Of a DNA stretch of 64,000 nt, positions 47,650 to 54,952 are shown in pieces (position 1 is the stretch's first letter; every line of letters begins with the position of its first letter). The DNA is taken from contig NZ_LT607409.1 in assembly GCF_900091505.1 (NCBI RefSeq), positions 6,262,001 to 6,326,000 on the forward strand, read 5' to 3'. The position numbers and the translations under genes are program-made. This DNA comes from Micromonospora chokoriensis. Its GTDB lineage: Bacteria > Actinomycetota > Actinomycetes > Mycobacteriales > Micromonosporaceae. The notes below the pieces were generated by a model. That model did not search any database, was not told the DNA's origin, and saw nothing but the letters and a program-made list of their open reading frames with translations.

Positions 47650-49140
47650 TCACGGCCCGTTCGGATGTGGCCCACGGCTGTCCTCGGTGGCGGCCACCGC
47701 CGGCAGCAGCAGGCGCACCCGCAGCCCGCGCGGCTCGGGCCCGTCGGTCAGGGCGATGCTGCCGCCCGCACGCCGCACCAACTCCCGGACGATGGCCAAC
47801 CCCAGGCCGGCGCCCCCGTCGTCACGGGCCCGCCCGTCGTCCAGGCGGGTGAACCGATCGAAGACCCGCTCCCGGTCCGCGACCGGGATCCCCGGGCCGT
47901 CGTCGGTCACCGTCACCAGGTGGTACGCCCCGACACCCGGCCCGACCGCCGGCCCCGCCGGCCCCGCCGTCGACGTCGGCCCCGCCGTCGACGTCGCCTC
48001 GGTCGCGAGCACGACAGCGCTGTCCGCGTGCCGGACCGCGTTGTCGACCAGGTTGGCCAGCACACGTCGCAACTCTTCGCCGTTGCCGGTCGTCCACAGC
48101 GGTCCGGCGGGCGACTCCACCCGGACCGGTGGCGACGGGTAGCGGGCGGCGACCTCGGCCAGCAGGGCGCCCAACTCCACCGGACCGACCCCTCGGCTCG
48201 GTGGAGTTTCGTCCAGGCGGGCCAGCAGCAGGAGGTCGTCCACCAGCCGGCTCAACCGGTCGGTGTCGGCGAGCAGGTTGGCGGTCACCGCCGTCCAGTC
48301 CGTCCGGTCGGCGAGGCGCTCGGCCACCTCCAACTCGGTCCGGATGTTGGTCAACGGGCTGCGCAACTCGTGTGCGGCGTCGGAGACGAATGCCCGCTGA
48401 CGGATCCGGGCGGATTCCAGCCGGTCCAGCATGCCGTTGAGGGTGACCGCCAACCGGTGGATCTCGTCGGCGGAGGCGGGCACCGGCAACCGGCCGGCGC
48501 CGGCCCGTCCGGTGATCTCCTCCGCGCCTCGGCGCAGCGCCTCGACCGGCCGCAGGGTCGCGCCGACCACCCGCCAGGCCACCGCGGCCAGCACCGCCAC
48601 CAGCAGCGGGAACGCCACCAACAGGATGGCCCGGACCACGTGCGTGCTGTGCCGCACGTCGGCCATCGAACGGGCGACCAGCACGGTGAGCGGGTCCGCC
48701 GCGGTGCCCACGGGTACGGCGACCACCCGGACCGGGCCGGCCAGTCCGACCCGCTCCGCCGGCACCTCCAGTCGCTGCCGACGGTCGTGGTCCAGCCGCT
48801 CCGGGCGGACCATCGGCACCAGCCGGTCGGCGTCGATCGAGGCGGCCCTGATCCGCCCCTGCGCGTCGACGACCTGGACACGCACCTGGCCGCCGGCCAC
48901 CGGCAGCGGATCGGGTAACGCGTCCTCGGCGGCGAGCAGGGCGACCGCGTCGGCGGTCCGGAACGCCTCGGTGTCGACAGTTCGCTGGAGCACGAACCCG
49001 AGCGCGCCGAGCAGCACCACCCCGCCCAGGGCGAGCCCGACCGTGAGGCCGAGCACTCCGATCGCCATGAGCCGGCCCCGCAGACCGAGCACCGGCATCC
49101 AGCGGTTCCCCGCCCGGTGGCCATCCGCCGGGCTGCTCAC
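47650..49140 (-). CDS. Sensor histidine kinase
   Basis: The 496-residue kinase has two membrane helices (about 22-52 and 168-190) around an extracytoplasmic sensor of about 115 residues, then HAMP, a HisKA domain with phospho-acceptor His257 in SDAAHELRSPLTNIR, and a HATPase domain (NLVDNAVRHA, DDGPGIP, GGAGLGLAIVRE). A run of Gly/Pro/Ala repeats interrupts the ATPase domain near TSTAGPTSTAGPAGPA. Its GTG overlaps the response-regulator stop as GTGA, giving tight coupling. Signal unknown. Confidence 0.93.
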   Translation of the reverse strand: MSSPADGHRAGNRWMPVLGLRGRLMAIGVLGLTVGLALGGVVLLGALGFVLQRTVDTEAFRTADAVALLAAEDALPDPLPVAGGQVRVQVVDAQGRIRAASIDADRLVPMVRPERLDHDRRQRLEVPAERVGLAGPVRVVAVPVGTAADPLTVLVARSMADVRHSTHVVRAILLVAFPLLVAVLAAVAWRVVGATLRPVEALRRGAEEITGRAGAGRLPVPASADEIHRLAVTLNGMLDRLESARIRQRAFVSDAAHELRSPLTNIRTELEVAERLADRTDWTAVTANLLADTDRLSRLVDDLLLLARLDETPPSRGVGPVELGALLAEVAARYPSPPVRVESPAGPLWTTGNGEELRRVLANLVDNAVRHADSAVVLATEATSTAGPTSTAGPAGPAVGPGVGAYHLVTVTDDGPGIPVADRERVFDRFTRLDDGRARDDGGAGLGLAIVRELVRRAGGSIALTDGPEPRGLRVRLLLPAVAATEDSRGPHPNGP

Positions 49141-49796
49141 GTCGCCAGCCGGTAGCCGGCGCCCCGGATCGTCTCCAGCCGGTCGCGGCCGAGCTTGCGA
49201 CGCAGGTAGCCGATGTACACCTCGACGGCGTTCGGCGCGGTCTCCACGCTCGCGTCCCAGACGTGGTCGAGCAACTCGGTCTTGGAGACGACCTGGCCGG
49301 GTCGGCGCATCAGGTAGTCCAGCAGCGCGAACTCCCGCCCGGTCAAGACCACCTCGGCGTCGGCCCGGGTCACCTGTCGACGGGCCGGGTCCAGTCGCAG
49401 GTCACCGACGGCCAGCACGGTCGGACGTTCCGGCGCGCCCCGACGCAGCAGCGCCCGCAGCCGGGCCAGCAGCACCACGTACGAGAAGGGTTTAATCAGG
49501 TAGTCGTCGGCGCCGCAGTCGAGGCCGTCGGCCTGGTCGTACTCGCCGTCCTTGGCGGAGAGCATCAGCACCGGCAGCCAGTGCTGCTCCGCCCGCAGCC
49601 GTCGGACCAGCTCGTAGCCGGAGAGGCCGGGCAACATCACGTCGAGGATCATCGCGTCGTAACCGCCGTGCCGGGCCGCGTCCAGGCCGGCCGGGCCGGT
49701 CCCCGCCACGTCCACCGCGAACCCCTCGGCCTGCAGGCCACGTTGCAGGGCGGCCGCCAACCGGGCCTCGTCCTCCACCACCAGCACGCGCACCAC
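49137..49796 (-). CDS. OmpR-family response regulator
   Basis: The 219-residue protein has a receiver domain (VEDE acidic pair, phosphorylatable Asp52 in MILDVMLPG, Lys in LIKPF) and an OmpR winged-helix domain (LTGREFALLDYLMRRPGQVV, YIGYLRRKLGRDRLETIRG). It forms an operon with the downstream histidine kinase. The divergent LolA/RseB-like gene, 92 bp away, is a likely target, as in many actinobacterial envelope-stress systems. GTG start; two adjacent GTG codons are possible. Confidence 0.94.
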   Translation of the reverse strand: MVRVLVVEDEARLAAALQRGLQAEGFAVDVAGTGPAGLDAARHGGYDAMILDVMLPGLSGYELVRRLRAEQHWLPVLMLSAKDGEYDQADGLDCGADDYLIKPFSYVVLLARLRALLRRGAPERPTVLAVGDLRLDPARRQVTRADAEVVLTGREFALLDYLMRRPGQVVSKTELLDHVWDASVETAPNAVEVYIGYLRRKLGRDRLETIRGAGYRLAT

Positions 49797-49888
49797 CCAA
49801 GAGTGCCACCCGGGTCAATCGTGACGGTCCGGCTTCCTCAGCACGCTCACAGGACCGGGAGGGCACGATGTACGCAGGAGGTGTCACC

Positions 49889-51052
49889 ATGTCCGTCCTG
49901 AAGAGCCGTCCCGTCCTTCGTTGGCTGGTCCCCGCCACCGCGGCCGTCGCCGTCATCGGCGGTGGCGCTGCGGTCGGCACGTTCGCCGCCGAGGCCGAGC
50001 CGAGCCTGCCACCGCGCACCGCGGCCCAACTCCTGGTCGACCTGCAGACGTCCCGGCTGGAGGGGTTGTCCGGGACCGTCGTGCAGCGCGCCGACCTGGG
50101 CCTGCCGCCGCTGGTCGGTCTGGTCCCCGGCAACGAGCTGACCACCATGCTGACCGGCACGCACACCCTGCGGGTCTGGTATTCCGGCCCGGACCAGCAG
50201 CGGGTCGCGCTGGTGGACACCCTGGGCGAACAGGACGTGATCCGCAACGGCCGGGACCTGTGGACCTGGCAGAGCCGCACCAACACCGCCACCCACCGCA
50301 CCCTCAGCGGAGATCTCGGAGCCGGGAAACCGGCTCCCGAGGCGGCAGCCAACCTCCCGGCCACCCCGCAGCAGGCCGCCGACCTGGCGTTGGGAGCGGT
50401 CGACCCGAGCACCGAGGTCAGCGTCGGCCGGTCGGCCACCGTCGCCGGGCAGGACGCGTACGAGCTGGTGCTCCAACCGCGCGACCGGGCGTCACTGGTG
50501 CACCAGTTGCGGATCGCCATCGATGCCGAGCGGCACGTGCCGCTGCGCTTCGAGGTGCTCGCGAAGGGCAGTGACCGGCCCGCGTTCGAGGTGGCCTTCA
50601 CCCAGGTCGACTACCGCCGCCCGGACGCCGACCAGTTCACCTTCAACCCGCCGCCCGGCGTGACGGTCACCGAGGAGAAGGCCGAGGCGCCGACGGCCGG
50701 TAAGCCCGGTCACGCCGTACCGCCGACGGCCGGTAAGCCCGGTCACGCCGACCCGGCGGGCGACCCGAAGGTCCGCGCGGTGGGCTCCGGCTGGACGACG
50801 GTGCTGGTCGCCCGCCTCGACGGGCCGCTCGCGGGTGGGAAGGCCCCGGCGAAGCCGGCGGCACCGGCCGCCGGCTCGGTGCCGGACGTCGACGTGTCGA
50901 CGTTCCTCGGCGGGCTGACGGCCGTCAACGGGGACTGGGGCAGCGGCCGGCTCCTCACCAGCAAGCTGTTCAGCGTGCTGCTCACCGACGACGGCCGGGT
51001 GCTCGCCGGCGCCGTCACTCCGGAGCGGCTGTACGAGGCCGCCCGCGGCTGA
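49889..51052 (+). CDS. Exported LolA/RseB-like envelope protein
   Basis: The 387-residue protein has an N-terminal hydrophobic anchor or signal (LRWLVPATAAVAVIGGGAAVGTF). Its body has the LolA/MucB-RseB half-barrel pattern: AAQLLVDLQTSRLEGLSGTV, LRVWYSGPDQQRVALVD, and VDYRRPDADQFTFNPPPGV. RseB-like proteins sense envelope stress by binding lipids. The region about 265-295 has a duplicated 11-residue unit. ATG 49889 has AGGAGGT upstream; the ATG at 49868 would leave that site inside the gene. Divergent from the two-component system. Confidence 0.85.
   Translation: MSVLKSRPVLRWLVPATAAVAVIGGGAAVGTFAAEAEPSLPPRTAAQLLVDLQTSRLEGLSGTVVQRADLGLPPLVGLVPGNELTTMLTGTHTLRVWYSGPDQQRVALVDTLGEQDVIRNGRDLWTWQSRTNTATHRTLSGDLGAGKPAPEAAANLPATPQQAADLALGAVDPSTEVSVGRSATVAGQDAYELVLQPRDRASLVHQLRIAIDAERHVPLRFEVLAKGSDRPAFEVAFTQVDYRRPDADQFTFNPPPGVTVTEEKAEAPTAGKPGHAVPPTAGKPGHADPAGDPKVRAVGSGWTTVLVARLDGPLAGGKAPAKPAAPAAGSVPDVDVSTFLGGLTAVNGDWGSGRLLTSKLFSVLLTDDGRVLAGAVTPERLYEAARG
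50688..50750 (+). repeat. In-frame 30-bp direct duplication
   Basis: Bases 50688-50717 and 50721-50750 are identical and 33 bp apart, so the LolA-like protein carries two copies of the PPTAGKPGHA-type unit (P/A varies at the first residue). A recent slippage duplication is likely. Confidence 0.85.
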
Positions 51053-51064
51053 TCCTGCGGTGTC

Positions 51065-51098
51065 AACGCCGGGTCGACCTGACGGTCGGCCCGGCGTT
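51065..51098 (+). terminator. Hairpin between the LolA-like and SGNH genes
   Basis: AACGCCGGGTCGACC (51065-51079) pairs with 51084-51098 with one mismatch and a TGAC loop, followed by T. It is 12 bp after the LolA-like stop and 13 bp beyond the convergent SGNH stop. Confidence 0.78.
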
Positions 51099-51111
51099 TC
51101 GCTGCCCGGCG

Positions 51112-51747
51112 TCAGGAGGCGGTGGTCGCACCGAGGGCGTCGAGGTAGGCGTCGGCGAGGACCGCGTGACCGGGCAGGTGCGGGTGTACGCGGTCGTCGG
51201 CCCAACGCTCCGCCGGGCTCACCGCCAGCACCCGGTCGAACGCCGCCTGGTTGGCCACGTGCACCGCGTCGAACTCGGCGGCCAGCCTGGCCACCACCGC
51301 CGCGTACCGGTCGGTGTCGGCGCGCTGCGGGTCGTCGCGGTCGGCCTCGATGAGGAACGGGTCGCCGAGGATCAACCGGCAGCCGGTGGCGGCAACCGCC
51401 CGACGCAGCAGGTCGCGCAGGGTGCGTTCGTACTCGTCGATGGCGACGGCCTGGTCCGGTCGGTCGGTGTAGCGCCGCCAGATGTCGTTGATGCCGATCA
51501 GCACCGCGAGCCAGTCGGGGCGCTCGGCGATGGCGTCGTCATCCCAGCGGGCGGCCAGGTCCCGTACGGTGTTGCCGTTCACACCCCGGTTGACCCATTC
51601 CAGCCGCAGCTCGGGGTGCCGTGCGTCGACCAGGGCCCGCACGAGGCTGACATAGCCGCTTCCGTAGGGCGCGGCGTTGTCGCGTCGACCACAATCGGTG
51701 ATGCTGTCGCCGATGAAGACCACCCGTTGACCGGTCCGCAGGATCAT
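51112..51747 (-). CDS. SGNH/GDSL-type hydrolase
   Basis: The 211-residue enzyme shows the four SGNH blocks: VFIGDSITDCG (nucleophile Ser), NRGVNGNTV (Gly), GINDIWRRY (Asn), and DRVHPHLPGH (Asp-x-x-His). No signal peptide is visible, so it is cytoplasmic, unlike secreted lipases of this fold. It may deacetylate a carbohydrate or act as an esterase. ATG 51747 has GAGG eight bases upstream. Confidence 0.92.
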   Translation of the reverse strand: MILRTGQRVVFIGDSITDCGRRDNAAPYGSGYVSLVRALVDARHPELRLEWVNRGVNGNTVRDLAARWDDDAIAERPDWLAVLIGINDIWRRYTDRPDQAVAIDEYERTLRDLLRRAVAATGCRLILGDPFLIEADRDDPQRADTDRYAAVVARLAAEFDAVHVANQAAFDRVLAVSPAERWADDRVHPHLPGHAVLADAYLDALGATTAS

Positions 51748-51789
51748 CCGCCGCCACCTCGCGATCACCGGCGCGCCGGCCCGAGCGGC

Positions 51790-51882
51790 TTGGTGGGAAC
51801 CGGCGGGGCGCGCTATCTTCAACAGTTCGAGGGCACAAAAAAGAACGGCTAAAAGCCGTTCCTGCAAAGGATTCTAATCTTT
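51790..51882 (+). promoter_or_regulatory. helD promoter and structured 5' leader
   Basis: TTGGTG (51790-51795) and TATCTT (51814-51819) with 18-bp spacing form a likely promoter. The leader of about 65 nt contains a perfect hairpin GAACGGCT-AAA-AGCCGTTC (51843-51861), with AAAAAA just before it, and a second AT-rich stem (AAAGGATT with AATCTTT, 51866-51882) next to the AGGGAG ribosome site. Read on the minus strand the first stem plus the T6 run is a textbook intrinsic terminator. Confidence 0.6.
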
Positions 51883-51893
51883 AGGGAGACGGC

Positions 51894-54206
51894 TTGTCAA
51901 GGCACTCCGGCGGTTCCGGCGAATTGCCGCTCGACGACGAGATCGGTCGCGAGCAGGAGTACGTCTCGATGCTCTACGACCGGCTGGACGGGTTGCGTGA
52001 GCAGGCCGCCGACCGGCTCACCGCCGAACTGCGCAACACCGGCGGGACGCTCCAGGACCGCTCACAGCGCGACAGCTCGGTAGCGATGTACGCCGATCAG
52101 GTCGAACAGTTCTCCGCCGTGGAGAACGGACTGTGCTTCGGCCGCCTCGACGGTGACGACGACTCCCGCCACTACATCGGCAGGATCGGCATTTTCGACA
52201 CCAGTGGCGACTACGACCCGTTGCTGATGGACTGGCGGGCCCCCGCCGCCCGCCCGTTCTACCTCGCCACCGCCGCCAACCCGCAGGGCGTACGTCGACG
52301 CCGGCACCTGCGCACCCGGCAGCGCAAGGTGACCGGGCTCAACGACGAGGTGCTCGACATCGACACCGCCTCCCCCGGTGGCCACGAGGAACTGACCGGC
52401 GAGGCGTCACTGCTCGCCGCGCTCAACGCGGGTCGCACCGGCCGGATGCGCGACATCGTCGAGACCATCCAGGTCGAACAGGACGAGATCATCCGCGCGG
52501 AGCTGCCCGGCGTGATGGTCGTCCAGGGCGGGCCGGGCACCGGCAAGACCGCCGTCGCGCTGCACCGGGCGGCGTACCTGCTCTACACGCACCGACGGGA
52601 ACTCTCCAGCCGGGGCGTTTTGCTGCTCGGCCCGAACGCGACCTTCCTGCGCTACATCTCCCAGGTGCTGCCGACGCTGGCCGAGACCGGCGTGCTGCTG
52701 CGTACCCAGGGTGATCTTTTTCCGGGGGTGAGCGCCCAACGCGTCGAGCCGGCCGAGACTGCCGCGCTGAAGGGCCGGGCGGTGCTGGCCGAGGTGCTGG
52801 CGCTGGCCGTGCGGGACCGGCAGTGGGTGCCGGACGAGCCGCTGGAGATCGAGGTCGAGCGGGAGACGCTGACCCTGGACCCGGAGACGGTGCGTACCGC
52901 CCGGGACCGGGTGCGCCGCACCGACCGGCCGCACAACCTGGCCCGTGCGTTGTTCGACGTGGAGATCGTGCACGCGCTCGCCGAGCAGGTGGCCGAACGG
53001 ATCGGCGCCGACCCGCTGGGCGGGGACAACCTCCTCGACGAGGCGGACCGGGCCGAGATCCGGCGGGAGCTGCGGGAGGAGCCGGAGATCCAGGCCGCGC
53101 TCGACCGGCTGTGGCCGGTGCTGACCCCGCAGCGGCTGCTCGCCGACCTGTACGCCGACCCGGACCGGATCGCCGCCGCCGCGCCGATGCTGACCGACGA
53201 CGAGCGCGCGCTGCTGCGGCGCGAGCCGGGTGGCTGGACGCCGGCCGACGTACCGCTGCTGGACGAGGCCGCCGAGCTGCTCGGCGAGGACGAACGGGCC
53301 GCCGCCGCCCGGCGGGACCGCATCCGCATGATGGAACGGGAGTACGCCGAGGGTGTGCTGGAGATCGCCCGGGGTTCCCGTTCGATCGACGTCGAGGACG
53401 AGGCCGAGGGTGGTGAGATCCTCGGCGTGACCGACCTGATCGACGCCGACCGGCTGCTGGAGCGGCAGGAGGAGGCCGACCGCCTCACCACCGCCCAGCG
53501 GGCCGCCGCCGACCGGACCTGGGCGTTCGGGCACGTGATCGTGGACGAGGCGCAGGAGCTGTCGCCGATGGCCTGGCGGCTACTGATGCGCCGCTGCCCG
53601 AGCCGGTCGATGACGATCGTCGGTGACGTCGCGCAGACCGGGGCTCTCAGCGGTACGCCCTCCTGGGCGGACGCCCTCGCCCCGTACGTCGCGCAGCGGT
53701 GGCGGTTGACCGAGTTGACGGTCAGCTACCGCACACCGGCCGAGATCATGGCGGTCGCCGCGGACGTGCTGGCCGAGATCGACCCGGCACTGCGTCCGCC
53801 GCGCTCGGTGCGCGAGAGCGGCGTACCCCCGTGGGACCGGACGGTGCCCGACGAGCAGCTGGCGGCCGAACTGGTCGCCGAAGCCACCCGCGAGGCCGCC
53901 GGGCTGACCGACGGTCGGCTCGGCGTGCTCGTGCCGGCCGGACGGGTGGGCGAGTTGGGCTCGGCCGTCACCGCCGCCCTGCCGGAGGCCGCCGTCGGCG
54001 AGCATCCGGAGTTGGAGAGCCGGGTGGTGGTGTTGACCGTCGCGCAGGCCAAGGGCCTGGAGTTCGACTCGGTGCTGGTCGTCGATCCGGACCGGATGGT
54101 CGCCGAGTCCCCTCGGGGCCGCAGCGACCTCTACGTGGCCCTGACCCGCGCCACCCAACGCCTGGGCATCCTCCGCCCCGCCGCGGAGCCCCCCGCCCGG
54201 ACCTGA
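51894..54206 (+). CDS. helD: HelD/HelR-type RNA polymerase-recycling ATPase
   Basis: The 770-residue SF1 motor has a charged helical N-terminus (about 1-130; REQEYVSMLYDRLDGLREQA), Walker A GGPGTGKT (212-219), a large insertion (about 330-530), Walker B VIVDEAQE (Asp551), VGDVAQTG and a C-terminal LYVALTRATQRLGIL. This is the HelD family that enters RNA polymerase and releases stalled complexes; the HelR branch in actinomycetes gives rifamycin tolerance. Start TTG 51894 has AGGGAG upstream. The structured leader suggests controlled expression. Confidence 0.92.
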   Translation: MSRHSGGSGELPLDDEIGREQEYVSMLYDRLDGLREQAADRLTAELRNTGGTLQDRSQRDSSVAMYADQVEQFSAVENGLCFGRLDGDDDSRHYIGRIGIFDTSGDYDPLLMDWRAPAARPFYLATAANPQGVRRRRHLRTRQRKVTGLNDEVLDIDTASPGGHEELTGEASLLAALNAGRTGRMRDIVETIQVEQDEIIRAELPGVMVVQGGPGTGKTAVALHRAAYLLYTHRRELSSRGVLLLGPNATFLRYISQVLPTLAETGVLLRTQGDLFPGVSAQRVEPAETAALKGRAVLAEVLALAVRDRQWVPDEPLEIEVERETLTLDPETVRTARDRVRRTDRPHNLARALFDVEIVHALAEQVAERIGADPLGGDNLLDEADRAEIRRELREEPEIQAALDRLWPVLTPQRLLADLYADPDRIAAAAPMLTDDERALLRREPGGWTPADVPLLDEAAELLGEDERAAAARRDRIRMMEREYAEGVLEIARGSRSIDVEDEAEGGEILGVTDLIDADRLLERQEEADRLTTAQRAAADRTWAFGHVIVDEAQELSPMAWRLLMRRCPSRSMTIVGDVAQTGALSGTPSWADALAPYVAQRWRLTELTVSYRTPAEIMAVAADVLAEIDPALRPPRSVRESGVPPWDRTVPDEQLAAELVAEATREAAGLTDGRLGVLVPAGRVGELGSAVTAALPEAAVGEHPELESRVVVLTVAQAKGLEFDSVLVVDPDRMVAESPRGRSDLYVALTRATQRLGILRPAAEPPART

Positions 54207-54231
54207 CACACCGACACCCGACGCACGGGTC

Positions 54232-54286
54232 GATCATGAGGTTGACGTGGACTGTGATCTCCGACAGCCACGTCAACCTCATGATC
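54232..54286. repeat. Perfect 19-bp inverted repeat after helD
   Basis: GATCATGAGGTTGACGTGG (54232-54250) and its exact complement (54268-54286) flank a 17-nt spacer, 25 bp after the helD stop. It can act as a terminator, but the length, the palindromic ends (GATCATGA) and the position suggest a dispersed intergenic repeat. Confidence 0.85.
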
Positions 54287-54293
54287 ACCCCAC

Positions 54294-54338
54294 GGGCGGT
54301 GGGTGGGTGGGGTGGGTGGGTGGGGTGGGTGGGTGGCG
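54294..54338 (+). repeat. G-rich (GGGT)n tract, possible G-quadruplex
   Basis: The plus strand has at least eight closely spaced GGG/GGGG runs in about 45 bases (GGGTGGGTGGGGT-type units). Spacings of one T allow several overlapping G-quadruplexes. It touches the stop of the next minus-strand gene. Confidence 0.75.
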
Positions 54339-54339
54339 G

Positions 54340-54765
54340 TTAGTCGGTGGATGTGTCTTCGATGGACTTCGCGGGGCCGGTCGCCGAGGTTGACTGGTCG
54401 CTGGTGCCGCCGCCCCTCGGGGTACTCAGGCCACCGGTGGTGGCGTCGCCGGTGGTCGTCGGGGCCACCGTGCCCGGGTGCCGCTCGGGCTGGCGGGCCA
54501 CCCGGCGTACGCTCGCCGGCCCGGCGGTGCCACCCGTGGTGGTCACCGCGCCCTGACCGCCCACCGGGCCGCCGTCGCGCAACACCTGCGGGTCGATCCG
54601 TTCCCGCGCCGGATCGAGTGGGTCGTCGCGCTGGATCTGGCTCTCCACATCGGTGCGGGGCACTGTCACCTCGTCGAGGGCGCCCTTGCCGTACACACCG
54701 CCGGCGATCCGGTCCTCGGCCTCACGGGCGGCGTTCTGCCGCATGTCGTCCTCACGCACGTCCAT
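54340..54765 (-). CDS. Disordered hypothetical protein
   Basis: The 141-residue protein has a short conserved-looking N-terminus (MRQNAAREAEDRIAGGVYGK, DEVTVPRTDVESQIQRDDPL, ERIDPQVLRDGG) and a long Thr/Gly/Ser/Pro-rich disordered tail. Similar proteins occur in other Micromonosporaceae by memory, without function. ATG 54765 gives the longest plausible form; ATG 54744 has GAGG at better distance and may be the true start. It is divergent from the glycerophosphodiesterase gene. Confidence 0.65.
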   Translation of the reverse strand: MDVREDDMRQNAAREAEDRIAGGVYGKGALDEVTVPRTDVESQIQRDDPLDPARERIDPQVLRDGGPVGGQGAVTTTGGTAGPASVRRVARQPERHPGTVAPTTTGDATTGGLSTPRGGGTSDQSTSATGPAKSIEDTSTD

Positions 54766-54952
54766 CACCTCGCAGAAGCTGTGGAACCGACTGCGTGCCC
54801 GGCCACCGGCCGACCAAACCCGGGCCGACCGGCAACGGTCGTCCACGGCGGTTCACCGGTACGCCGTCCACTGGCCGCCTTCCCGCCGCCCGAGATGTCC
54901 ATGCTGTCCGGCGACCGGTGGGAGATGCCCGCCGGCAGGAGGGGATGACAGC

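Noticed and set aside
47944..48000. Repetitive CCGGCCCCGCCG-type DNA as a mobile or minisatellite repeat
   Set aside because: It lies within the histidine kinase gene and encodes an Ala/Gly/Pro-rich insert in the ATPase domain; in-frame slippage is enough to explain it.
51885..51905. GGCTTGTCAAGGC at the helD start as a rifamycin-associated element
   Set aside because: The half-sites resemble the known element as I recall it, but the spacing is shorter and it overlaps the start codon and first codons, so coincidence is likely.
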